Under the pieces are notes generated by a model. It was not told the DNA's origin and did not search any database. It saw only the letters and a list, made by a program, of their open reading frames with translations. The translations under genes and the position numbers were made by a program. DNA of 64,000 nucleotides from UBA4416 sp036676295. GTDB taxonomy: Bacteria > Bacteroidota > Bacteroidia > B-17B0 > Aurantibacillaceae. Positions 9,284-17,029 of the stretch are shown in pieces. Each line of letters starts with the position of its first letter. Position 1 is the first letter of the stretch. The stretch lies in the NCBI GenBank assembly GCA_036676295.1, contig JAKFDE010000023.1:62001-126000 (forward strand). The letters are read 5' to 3'.

Positions 9284-11247
9284 TAATCATTTATTAGATG
9301 GAAAAAGCCGTTAAACTGTCTGCCGTCACTTACTTCTAACATATAAAAATAAACGCCCGCAGAGTTGTCAGGTTTCCAATCGTTGTTATAATTACTACTC
9401 GAATAAACTTTTTTGCCCCATCGGTTACAAATGGTTAAAGTGCTATTCGCGAAATTCTCTAAACCATTTATTTTAAACACATCATTTACATTATCTCCGT
9501 TTGGAGTAACAACATTTGGTACAATAATCGTGCAATCAACCGTTGTTATGCCAAAATGAATCGTATCTTTTCTGCTACACTGATCTGTTACTATTAACGT
9601 ATAGGTGCCAGACGATGGCGTTACAGATTGTTGTAAATAATAAGTTGTATTGATTGTGTCATGTGGAACGATCCCATTGTTTGGGGCAAACCAAGACAAT
9701 TGGTACGACGGCTTACCTCCGGTAATTGTAACAGGCAATTGTTTCACGGTGTCCAAACAAAATTTTAGTGGCTCGATCTCACTTAATACCGGTAAAGTAC
9801 TAGGTGTAACTACTATTTGTTTGGTGATAGGTTTATTACAAATATCATTTACCACAATAGTATAAGTTGTTGGCTGGGTAATAATTGGTGTTGAATATGT
9901 GTTTGTATTAATATTGCCGGGTTGCCAGGTATATGTATATGGCGGTGTTCCTAAAGTTGGGCTTGCATTTAAATTAATTGCAACCGAATTACAGATAACA
10001 GAATCTTTTGCGCTGATATTTATAGCGTGATAATCACTCAGGTATATTTTTAATTTTACGTAATTTGCAGTTATACAGGTTGATGAACCGGGATTGTATT
10101 TTGAAATGTTAAACACAATCGTATCCAAAGCTTCAGCAAGTCCATCGTCTAACGCTTTAATGCCACATATTTTAAACGTATCCTGATTAGCCTGAAACAA
10201 TAATTGTGATGGCCATGTAACTGCAGTGGTAGATGTTCCAACAACCTGAGCATAATCACTGCCGTTAATAGCATTGCCTGTTACATTTAACAAAAAAGAA
10301 TCTTTTAAAGCAATATTTCCGTTTCTTATAAACTTAATGCAATAGCTATTACAGTCTTCGTAAAACAAGGTATCTGTGATGGCAGAATTAGCATTATTGG
10401 TGTTTAATGAAATTGGGGGTGCGGCGCTGAATGAACCACCTTCTAAAAATACACCTGAATCAACAGAGCCATCAACCGCATCAGCAATAACCATTTTAAT
10501 GTGGTAGGTTTGTCCGCAATTTACTGCGGCAACTGCTGTTAAAACAGTCGTTAAGCCATCAAATTGTATATCAACATTTGAATTATAATTATCTCTATAA
10601 TAGGCGCAATTTTTACACGGACCGGTGGATTGGTCCGGCATACCAGCTACATTTCCTTTAACGCCATTATTTACATTTTTAATAGAAACTGCTAATGTAC
10701 TAGATGGTACTATTGCTACATTGGTCTTTACATAGTTTCCTCCTGCCGGATTTGGACCTGAAAGCAAAAAAGCAAAAACATCATTAAATCCTGACACAAA
10801 TTCATTATACTCATCAGAAGAGAAAATGTACTTAAACTTTAAAGTATCAGATTGTGGAACAAAATCAAATTCCAACGCTGCTGCATCTTGCGTAACATCC
10901 GGAGCAATAATAGTATTCAAATCTGCATCTGCATTACCATTCACGTCAGTGCTAATTCCTGCATTATCGTTCGGCCCTTGTGGTCCGTCTACAGATGAAG
11001 TCAAAGCGTTCCCGGTAGAAATTAAAATTCCATTACTAATTCCCAAACTTGTGCTTGGCGTAGCTGTAAACCGAGCAATTTGAAGCGCATTCCCTGTAAA
11101 AGTAATGTTACTGGCCGTTACACCCTGCCCCAGCAAAACCTGCTGAACCAGCTGTGCCGGAGTTAATGAATTTGACGATACAATTTGACCATACGTCAAG
11201 TGCGTCATAAAAAGAATAAGTGCGATTAAGTGGAATGTTTTTTTCAT
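9283..11247 (-). CDS. choice-of-anchor L family secreted protein with type B T9SS sorting domain
   Basis: Starts at the ATG at 11247 (MKKTFHLIALILF to TYGQ is a clear signal peptide); a TTG 15 bases earlier is less likely. The N-terminal 270 or so residues match the 'choice-of-anchor L' domain: LTPAQLVQQVLLGQGVTASN, a GI(L/S)ISTGNA segment and FKYIFSSDEYNEFV. Next come a Calx-beta-like region and Ig-like strands. The end is a type B sorting domain (VPNVVTPNGDNVNDVF, ICNRWGKKVYSS, GVYFYMLE). It should be exported by the Sec route and moved across the outer membrane by the type IX system. It is the first gene of a two-gene unit with the PKD protein at 6518-9283. No enzymatic motif is visible; adhesion is an inference. 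Confidence 0.87.
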   Translation of the reverse strand: MKKTFHLIALILFMTHLTYGQIVSSNSLTPAQLVQQVLLGQGVTASNITFTGNALQIARFTATPSTSLGISNGILISTGNALTSSVDGPQGPNDNAGISTDVNGNADADLNTIIAPDVTQDAAALEFDFVPQSDTLKFKYIFSSDEYNEFVSGFNDVFAFLLSGPNPAGGNYVKTNVAIVPSSTLAVSIKNVNNGVKGNVAGMPDQSTGPCKNCAYYRDNYNSNVDIQFDGLTTVLTAVAAVNCGQTYHIKMVIADAVDGSVDSGVFLEGGSFSAAPPISLNTNNANSAITDTLFYEDCNSYCIKFIRNGNIALKDSFLLNVTGNAINGSDYAQVVGTSTTAVTWPSQLLFQANQDTFKICGIKALDDGLAEALDTIVFNISKYNPGSSTCITANYVKLKIYLSDYHAINISAKDSVICNSVAINLNASPTLGTPPYTYTWQPGNINTNTYSTPIITQPTTYTIVVNDICNKPITKQIVVTPSTLPVLSEIEPLKFCLDTVKQLPVTITGGKPSYQLSWFAPNNGIVPHDTINTTYYLQQSVTPSSGTYTLIVTDQCSRKDTIHFGITTVDCTIIVPNVVTPNGDNVNDVFKINGLENFANSTLTICNRWGKKVYSSSNYNNDWKPDNSAGVYFYMLEVSDGRQFNGFFHLIND

Positions 11248-11259
11248 AAGTAAGTATAT

Positions 11260-11267
11260 CAAAAATA
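11260..11267 (-). promoter_or_regulatory. candidate -7 box (TATTTTTG) for the T9SS cargo pair
   Basis: On the minus strand this is TATTTTTG, a full match to the Bacteroidota -7 consensus TAnnTTTG. It lies 12 bases before the ATG of the choice-of-anchor L gene. A weak -33 match (GTTG at 11288-11291) sits 20 bases upstream. Sequence-only call. Confidence 0.4.
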
Positions 11268-11400
11268 TCTATTAATCAACTAATTAACAACTTTTTACTG
11301 ATACAAAAACCGCTCTTTCTATTCAGATAATCAGATTTCTACTTTATACAAACTTTCTTCAGTTTTAGTTAAATTAATTACGTCTGAATTTTAAAAAATG

Positions 11401-11408
11401 TACCTTTG
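11401..11408 (+). promoter_or_regulatory. candidate -7 box (TACCTTTG) for the dipeptidase gene
   Basis: TACCTTTG matches TAnnTTTG exactly and ends 19 bases before the ATG at 11428. I see no good TTTG at the -33 position. The promoter would drive the dipeptidase-flavoprotein pair. Confidence 0.4.
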
Positions 11409-11427
11409 GCAACCTTAAAATAGTTCT

Positions 11428-12813
11428 ATGGAAAAATCACAAATAGCCCAATATATAGAAACTAATAAAGACCGTTTTTTAAACGAATTATTAGACCTAT
11501 TAAAAATTCCTTCGATCAGCGCTAAGCCTGAACACAAACCCGATATGGAAAAAACTGCCGAAGCAGTTAAACAACGTTTAATAGAAGCCGGCGCTGATAA
11601 AGTTGAAATTTGTCAAACCAAAGGTTATCCGGTGGTTTATGCAGAAAAAATGGTCGACCCTAAAAAACCAACCGTGGTTGTTTATGGCCATTATGATGTA
11701 CAACCTGCCGACCCGATCAGCCTATGGGATTCCCCTCCATTTGAACCCGTAATTAAAAAAACAGAAATCCATCCGGAAGGCGCCATTTTTGCACGCGGAA
11801 GTTGTGATGATAAAGGACAAATGTACATGCATGTGAAAGCCTTTGAAACTATGATGAAAACAAACACTTTACCTTGTAATGTAAAATTCATGATCGAAGG
11901 CGAAGAAGAAGTTGGTTCTCCTAGTTTAGGTCCATGGATCATTGCAAACAAAGAAAAATTAAAAGGCGATATCATTTTAATTTCTGACACGTCTATTATT
12001 GCTAATGATATTCCGAGTATTGACAGTGGTTTGCGTGGATTAGCCTACATGGAAGTTGAAGTAACAGGACCAAACAGAGATTTACACAGTGGTGTGTATG
12101 GCGGCGCGGTAGCAAATCCTATCAATATTTTATGCAAACTAATCGCTTCCTGTCACGATGAAAATAATCATATCACCATTCCCGGATTTTATGATAAAGT
12201 GGAAGAATTAAGCACAGAAGAAAGAGCTGAAATGGCTAAAGCGCCTTTTGACTTAGAAGCTTATAAAAAAGATCTGGGTATTGATGAGGAGCGTGGCGAA
12301 AAAGGATACAGCAGTAACGAAAGAACAGGCATTCGCCCAACCCTTGATGTGAATGGCATTTGGGGTGGTTATACCGGAGAAGGGGCTAAAACTGTTTTAC
12401 CATCAAAAGCATTTGCAAAAATATCCATGCGTTTAGTGCCTGGTCAAAATTCTACTGAGATAAGCAACCTCTTCAAAAATTATTTTGAAAGTATTGCTCC
12501 AAAATCAGTAAAGGTAAAAGTAACGGCACATCATGGTGGCGAACCGGTAGTTGTACCAACAACATCAAAAGGCTTTCAATCGGCCAGCAAAGCCATGGAA
12601 GAAACCTATGGCAAAAAACCAATTCCAACACGCAGCGGAGGCAGTATTCCTATTGTAGCTTTATTTAAAAAAGAATTAGGAATGGATAGTATTTTGTTTG
12701 GTTTTGGCTTAGACAGCGATGCTTTACACTCGCCAAACGAACACTACGGTTTGTTTAATTATTATAAAGGCATAGAAACAATTCCATTATTCTATAAATA
12801 CTTTACAGCTTAA
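11428..12813 (+). CDS. M20 family dipeptidase
   Basis: Zinc-dependent peptidase of the M20/M25/M40 clan, close to the carnosinase-like 'dipeptidase' group; it would cleave short peptides in the cytoplasm, as no signal peptide is present. Metal-site motifs are visible: His in VVYGHYDVQPA, the bridging Asp in RGSCDDKGQ, the Glu pair in IEGEEEVGS, Asp in ISDTS, and a late His in SDALHSPNEH. The lid domain has DLHSGVYGG, the substrate-binding His of the family. The 461 residues are the expected length. ATG start after a perfect -7 box. It is followed after one base by a TTG-started flavoprotein gene. Confidence 0.88.
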   Translation: MEKSQIAQYIETNKDRFLNELLDLLKIPSISAKPEHKPDMEKTAEAVKQRLIEAGADKVEICQTKGYPVVYAEKMVDPKKPTVVVYGHYDVQPADPISLWDSPPFEPVIKKTEIHPEGAIFARGSCDDKGQMYMHVKAFETMMKTNTLPCNVKFMIEGEEEVGSPSLGPWIIANKEKLKGDIILISDTSIIANDIPSIDSGLRGLAYMEVEVTGPNRDLHSGVYGGAVANPINILCKLIASCHDENNHITIPGFYDKVEELSTEERAEMAKAPFDLEAYKKDLGIDEERGEKGYSSNERTGIRPTLDVNGIWGGYTGEGAKTVLPSKAFAKISMRLVPGQNSTEISNLFKNYFESIAPKSVKVKVTAHHGGEPVVVPTTSKGFQSASKAMEETYGKKPIPTRSGGSIPIVALFKKELGMDSILFGFGLDSDALHSPNEHYGLFNYYKGIETIPLFYKYFTA

Positions 12814-12814
12814 T

Positions 12815-14014
12815 TTGTCTAAAAAAACAATAACCATTATTGGTGGCGGGCCAGCATCTATGATGCTGGCCTGTTCATTAGATAGTAGTAAATATGCTAT
12901 TTCGATCTATGAAAAAAATGTTGCTTTAGGCAGAAAATTTTTAGTGGCCGGAAAAGGAGGTTTTAATTTAACGCACTCTGAAGAACTTCAGCAATTCGAA
13001 AACCGTTATACGCCAACAGAATTTATTGCTCCTTTCCTTTCTCATTTTTCAAATACTGATCTTAGGGATTGGTTAAAGTCTCTTGGCGTTGAAACCTGTG
13101 TTGGTACTAGTAAAAGAGTATTTCCTGTTAAAGGCATCAAACCAATAGAAGTTTTAAAAGCCATTGAAAAAAAACTGATTAACAATCATGTTTCTATCTT
13201 CTATAACTATGAATGGAGTGGCTGGGATCAAAACAATCATTTAGTTTTTTTGTCAAACAGTCAAACACTAAACATTAAAACTGATATCACAGTTTTTTCC
13301 TTAGGTGGCGCCAGCTGGAAAGTTACCGGAAGTGATGGATCATGGACGGATCATTTCAAAAAAAAAGGAATTAGGATCAATCCCTTTTATCCTTCAAACT
13401 GCGCATATCATATTAAATGGGATTCAAGCTTTATAAAAAAACACGAAGGCGAAGCTCTCAAGAATTGTGAGTTTGGTTGCGGCACTATTAAACGAAAAGG
13501 CGAAGCGGTTATTACTCAATTTGGAATAGAAGGAAGCGGCATCTATCCTTTAAGTCCGGCTATCAGAACACAGCTGGCAGAAAAACAGCAGGCGGAAATT
13601 TTGATCGATCTTAAACCGGACCTTCCCATGGAAGAAATACGATCACGCTTAGAGAACAAAGGAAAATTATCAATCAAAGATGTTTTGGAAAAAAAGATCA
13701 ATCTTTCTGAGACACAGATCGATCTCATCAAACAAAAAACCACAAAAGAAGAATACAATAGCGTAGATGCGTTAGTTAAACTCATTAAATCATATCCTTT
13801 ACATATAGTTGATTTTGCCCCTATGGATGAAGCCATTTCTACCGTTGGCGGAATTTCCTTAAATGAGGTAAGTTCTTCGCTTGAATTGAAAAAATTACCC
13901 GATCATTATTGCCTGGGTGAAATGCTGGATTGGGATGCGCCAACCGGTGGTTATTTATTACAGGCTTGTTTTAGCATGGGTAAATTTTTAGCGGATAAAT
14001 TAAATGAGAAATAA
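12815..14014 (+). CDS. HI0933-like NAD(P)/FAD-dependent flavoprotein (TIGR03862-type)
   Basis: 399-residue cytoplasmic flavoprotein. The Rossmann FAD site (TITIIGGGPASM) begins five residues in, then an acidic strand end (YEKN) and GRKFLVAGKGGFNLTHSE, the signature of the HI0933/BaiN-like family. The C-terminus has GGISLNEV and GEMLDWDAPTGGYLLQ, which close the FAD site. The family's physiological substrate is mostly unknown. The start is TTG, one base after the dipeptidase TAA; the FAD motif leaves no room for a later start and no ATG exists upstream. Probably co-transcribed and translationally coupled with the dipeptidase. Confidence 0.82.
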   Translation: MSKKTITIIGGGPASMMLACSLDSSKYAISIYEKNVALGRKFLVAGKGGFNLTHSEELQQFENRYTPTEFIAPFLSHFSNTDLRDWLKSLGVETCVGTSKRVFPVKGIKPIEVLKAIEKKLINNHVSIFYNYEWSGWDQNNHLVFLSNSQTLNIKTDITVFSLGGASWKVTGSDGSWTDHFKKKGIRINPFYPSNCAYHIKWDSSFIKKHEGEALKNCEFGCGTIKRKGEAVITQFGIEGSGIYPLSPAIRTQLAEKQQAEILIDLKPDLPMEEIRSRLENKGKLSIKDVLEKKINLSETQIDLIKQKTTKEEYNSVDALVKLIKSYPLHIVDFAPMDEAISTVGGISLNEVSSSLELKKLPDHYCLGEMLDWDAPTGGYLLQACFSMGKFLADKLNEK

Positions 14015-14022
14015 TATCTTTA
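14015..14022 (+). promoter_or_regulatory. candidate -7 box (TATCTTTA) for the methyltransferase-glycosyltransferase gene
   Basis: TATCTTTA is one mismatch from TAnnTTTG and directly follows the stop codon of the flavoprotein gene, 16 bases before the TTG start. The same octamer precedes the genes at 15527 (at 15514-15521) and 42536 (at 42470-42477), which supports its use as a -7 element here. Confidence 0.3.
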
Positions 14023-14038
14023 CACCTAAAAATTAGTT

Positions 14039-15457
14039 TTGCAAAACATCAAAGAATATTTTAATACCATTGCCTCCAAACGTAAAAGTCGTGGAATAAC
14101 AAATTACTATTGGAAAGAAATTACCAATTACTGTAATTATTTTTCACATGAAGACAGTTCTGTTTTAGAAATTGGTTGTGGTAACGGAGATTTGTTAGCC
14201 GGTATAGCAGGGAACAAAAAAACAGGGATTGATTTTAGTGAAAATCAAATTGCCTGGGCCAAAGAAAAACACGCTTCCAAAAATATTGAATTTTTAGTGA
14301 TGGATGCTACCAATCTAGAACTCAATCAAACTTATGATTTTATTATTATCAGTAATTTAATTGGGTTTGTAGAAGATATACAAGTTGTATTTGAGCAGGC
14401 AAAAAAAGTATCTCACCCCAATACCAAAATTATTGTTCAATACTACAACTCTCTTTGGGAACCTTTATTAAAATTTGCTGAATTAATTGGTTTAAAAACC
14501 AAAACTCCGGTTCAAAATTGGCTAAACTCTAAAGACGTAAACAACCTCTTATTTGTATCTGGCTTTGATGTGTATAGAAACAGCAAACGATTTATTTTTC
14601 CGTTTTACATTCCTATTCTTTCCGCTATTTTTAATCAATATTTAGCAAAGTTTCCTTTTTTCAGGTTTTTTAGTTTAAACACTTACTCTTTTGCTAAGCC
14701 TTTGCCATCAAGCAAAGAAGAAGAGTATAAAACAAAATATTCTACAACCGTTGTGATTCCTGCACGTAACGAAAGTGGTAATATTGAAAACGCCATTACC
14801 CGTTTACCAAAATTTGGTAAACATGTAGAGATCATTTTTATTGAAGGAAACAGTACCGACGATACCTGGCAAAAAATCCAAGAGATCCAGAAAAAATATG
14901 CAACCACACATGATATAAAAATTGGTCAGCAAAAAGGAAAAGGAAAAGCCGATGCTGTGCGCGAAGGATATAAAATTGCTACCGGCGATATCTTAATGAT
15001 CTTAGATGCCGATTTAACGGTGCCGCCAGAGGATATTCCAAAATTTTATGATGCCATTGCCGGATCTAAAGGAGATTTTATTAATGGAACCCGTTTAGTG
15101 TATCCAATGGATAAAGAAGCGATGCGTTTCTTAAATTACTTGGGCAACCATTTCTTTAGCTGGGCCTTTACCTGGTTATTGGATCAACGCTTTAAAGATA
15201 CGTTGTGTGGAACCAAAGTTATGTTTAGAGAAGACTATATTAAGTTAACTAAAAACAGAAAATACTTCGGAGAGTTTGACCCGTTTGGGGACTTTGATCT
15301 ATTATTTGGGGCTCATAAATTAAACTTAAAAATTGTAGAAATTCCTATTCGTTACCGAGAAAGGACTTATGGCAGCACTAATATTTCTCGATTTAAACAT
15401 GGTTTGATCCTGTTGCGTATGTGTGCTTTTGCAAGCCGTAAATGTAAATTTATTTAG
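14039..15457 (+). CDS. fused SAM methyltransferase - family 2 glycosyltransferase
   Basis: Two enzymes in one 472-residue chain. Residues about 1-180 are a class I SAM methyltransferase (VLEIGCGNGDLL at 43-54, the acidic strand end GIDFSENQ, and VMDATNL). Residues about 235-472 are a GT-A glycosyltransferase of the polyprenyl-phosphate/DPM1-like GT2 group (VVIPARNESGNIE at 238-250, GKGKADAVREG, metal-binding Asp-Ala-Asp at 323-325, CGTKVMFRE, IPIRYRERTYGSTNISR). The region between holds hydrophobic stretches (188-216) that may be membrane associated. The start is TTG with no nearby ATG. No frameshift is seen at the junction, so the fusion looks genuine. It probably modifies a lipid-linked sugar or glycan, but acceptor and donor cannot be told. 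Confidence 0.83.
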   Translation: MQNIKEYFNTIASKRKSRGITNYYWKEITNYCNYFSHEDSSVLEIGCGNGDLLAGIAGNKKTGIDFSENQIAWAKEKHASKNIEFLVMDATNLELNQTYDFIIISNLIGFVEDIQVVFEQAKKVSHPNTKIIVQYYNSLWEPLLKFAELIGLKTKTPVQNWLNSKDVNNLLFVSGFDVYRNSKRFIFPFYIPILSAIFNQYLAKFPFFRFFSLNTYSFAKPLPSSKEEEYKTKYSTTVVIPARNESGNIENAITRLPKFGKHVEIIFIEGNSTDDTWQKIQEIQKKYATTHDIKIGQQKGKGKADAVREGYKIATGDILMILDADLTVPPEDIPKFYDAIAGSKGDFINGTRLVYPMDKEAMRFLNYLGNHFFSWAFTWLLDQRFKDTLCGTKVMFREDYIKLTKNRKYFGEFDPFGDFDLLFGAHKLNLKIVEIPIRYRERTYGSTNISRFKHGLILLRMCAFASRKCKFI

Positions 15458-15526
15458 TGCTTTTACTAACTGAGAGATAAAATTGCTGTTTTTTAAAAGT
15501 CAAAAATTCTACTTATCTTTATTACA

Positions 15527-15997
15527 ATGAACGATCGTATTTGGATATACACCATCAGTAAAAATTTATCTTCAGAACAATTATCTGAAATCAACAACCG
15601 TTGCCAGGCTTTTGTAAGCGGCTGGACAGCACATGATGTAAGTTTGGATGCCTCTTTTGAAATTTACAAAAATCGTTTGTTGATCTTTAAAGTTAACGAA
15701 GCCAAATACAATGCCAGCGGGTGTAGTATCGACAAACAAGTTCGCTTTGTAAAAGAGTTAGAACTAGCATTTTCTGTTGAATTATTAAATCGCTTACTGG
15801 TAGCTTATGAAAGCAATGATGAGGTTGTTGTGGTAAAACAATCGCAAATTGCTGAATTACTGGCCTCTAAAGAGATTAATGAAAATACATTGATCTTTAA
15901 TAATACGATCACCGAATCTAAAGATCTTGCTACTAATTGGAAACAACCTCTAAACAAAACCTGGTTATCTAAATATTTAATTTCTCACAACGTTTAA
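15527..15997 (+). CDS. small conserved Bacteroidota protein (often mis-named 'ABC transporter ATPase')
   Basis: 156-residue soluble protein without signal peptide. I recognise the Bacteroidota family with GWTAHD near residue 33, SFEIYKNRLLIF and GCSIDKQ near residue 66, and a C-terminal KTWLSKYL. Databases have often labelled it 'ABC transporter ATPase', but no Walker A, Walker B or signature motif is present, so that name is not supported. The function is unknown. A TATCTTTA -7-like box ends six bases before the ATG. It is followed after four bases by the first P460-like lipoprotein gene, though a shared role is not evident. Confidence 0.65.
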   Translation: MNDRIWIYTISKNLSSEQLSEINNRCQAFVSGWTAHDVSLDASFEIYKNRLLIFKVNEAKYNASGCSIDKQVRFVKELELAFSVELLNRLLVAYESNDEVVVVKQSQIAELLASKEINENTLIFNNTITESKDLATNWKQPLNKTWLSKYLISHNV

Positions 15998-16001
15998 TCT
16001 G

Positions 16002-16502
16002 ATGAAAAAACCTTTACTAGCCGCTGCTTTTGGAATAACATTATTGTCAAGTATTTTTTATTCTTGTACAAAAGATATTGGGCCAAATCCATTATTAGAT
16101 AAAAATATAGGTTATAGCGATAAAGCGTTATACGATACTTGTAAGAACGAAGTTTCCTTTACTTATTATAAAGGTAACAATGTAGTTATTACCAGTAACC
16201 CAAGTTTTGGCTCTCCGCATGGTAATTTCAAATTAAAATTCAATAAAGTAGCTACGGCGGCATTAGGTGGTGATGGAAAATTACCAACAGGACAAGTTTT
16301 TCCTGATGGCTCCATGGTTTTAAAAGAAACGGTTGGCGGAAAATACTATTTTACTTTTAAAAGAAATGGTTCATGGCTTTGGGGTGCTTTAATTATGGCA
16401 GATGGAAGTGTAGAACAAAGTGTTAACACAGAATCTACAAACTGCGTTTCTTGTCACATGTATGCTGCAAGAGACAAAATATACAGCTTCGACTTATATT
16501 AA
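16002..16502 (+). CDS. cytochrome P460-like c-heme lipoprotein (copy 1)
   Basis: 166-residue exported lipoprotein: a hydrophobic signal then a lipobox ending in Cys22 (SIFYSC). One c-type heme site CVSCH lies at 148-152. The order FPDGSMVLKE, WLWG, then C-x-x-C-H near the end resembles cytochrome P460 proteins, which carry a c-heme with an extra lysine cross-link. FKLKFNK (76-82) offers candidate lysines, but I cannot tell which, if any, is the cross-link. P460 enzymes oxidise hydroxylamine or detoxify reactive nitrogen species; that activity is a family inference. It lies directly upstream of a paralog of identical length at 16529-17029. Confidence 0.65.
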   Translation: MKKPLLAAAFGITLLSSIFYSCTKDIGPNPLLDKNIGYSDKALYDTCKNEVSFTYYKGNNVVITSNPSFGSPHGNFKLKFNKVATAALGGDGKLPTGQVFPDGSMVLKETVGGKYYFTFKRNGSWLWGALIMADGSVEQSVNTESTNCVSCHMYAARDKIYSFDLY

Positions 16503-16528
16503 TATTTAAACCCCACTTGTTACTTTTT

Positions 16529-17029
16529 ATGTTGCGGATTAATCATATCGTTTGTCTTGTTTTTGCTATCGTATGTTTTTTTTGTGTGTTATCTTCTTGT
16601 ACAAAAGACATTGCTAAAAATCCTGACTTAGCGTTTAGCGATAAAGCTTTATATGATAGCTGCAAAAACGAAACGGCTTTCAATTACTACAAAAACAACA
16701 ATCAAGTGCTTCAGGTCTCTCCCGGTTCTAATTCGCCTCATGGAGCATTCAAATTGAAATTCAATAAAATTGCAGCGACAGCATTAACCGATAATGGCAA
16801 ATTACCAATCGGTCAAAAATTTCCGGAGGGTTCTTTAGTTGTAAAAGAAGTGGAATCAAATGGGTTATACGCTATCATGTATAAACATAACAATTCCTGG
16901 TTATGGGCAGAGATAAGCAATGATGGCACTACTGTTTTTAGTGTAGCCAAAGATCCAACAACGGCTTGTATCAGTTGTCATAACCAGTCAGGACAAAGAG
17001 ATCTGGTGGTGAGTTTTAATTATTATTAA
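16529..17029 (+). CDS. cytochrome P460-like c-heme lipoprotein (copy 2)
   Basis: Tandem paralog of the gene at 16002-16502 with the same 166-residue length and the same plan: signal peptide, lipobox Cys24 (VLSSC) followed by TKDI, FSDKALYDSCKNE, GAFKLKFNKIAATAL, FPEGSLVVKE, WLWAE, and a c-heme motif CISCH near residue 149. I chose ATG 16529 (MLRINHIVCLVF); an in-frame earlier ATG at 16451 would overlap the first copy and put 26 unrelated residues before the signal peptide. The two copies have diverged outside the motifs, so the duplication is not recent. The stop overlaps by three bases the stop of the convergent amidohydrolase gene. Confidence 0.65.
   Translation: MLRINHIVCLVFAIVCFFCVLSSCTKDIAKNPDLAFSDKALYDSCKNETAFNYYKNNNQVLQVSPGSNSPHGAFKLKFNKIAATALTDNGKLPIGQKFPEGSLVVKEVESNGLYAIMYKHNNSWLWAEISNDGTTVFSVAKDPTTACISCHNQSGQRDLVVSFNYY

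Noticed and set aside
15527..15997. ABC transporter ATPase label for the 156-residue protein
   Set aside because: No Walker A, Walker B or signature motif; the name is a carried-over database error.
16451..16528. Upstream in-frame ATG for the second P460-like gene
   Set aside because: It overlaps the first copy and places 26 unrelated residues before an otherwise perfect lipoprotein signal; ATG 16529 is better.
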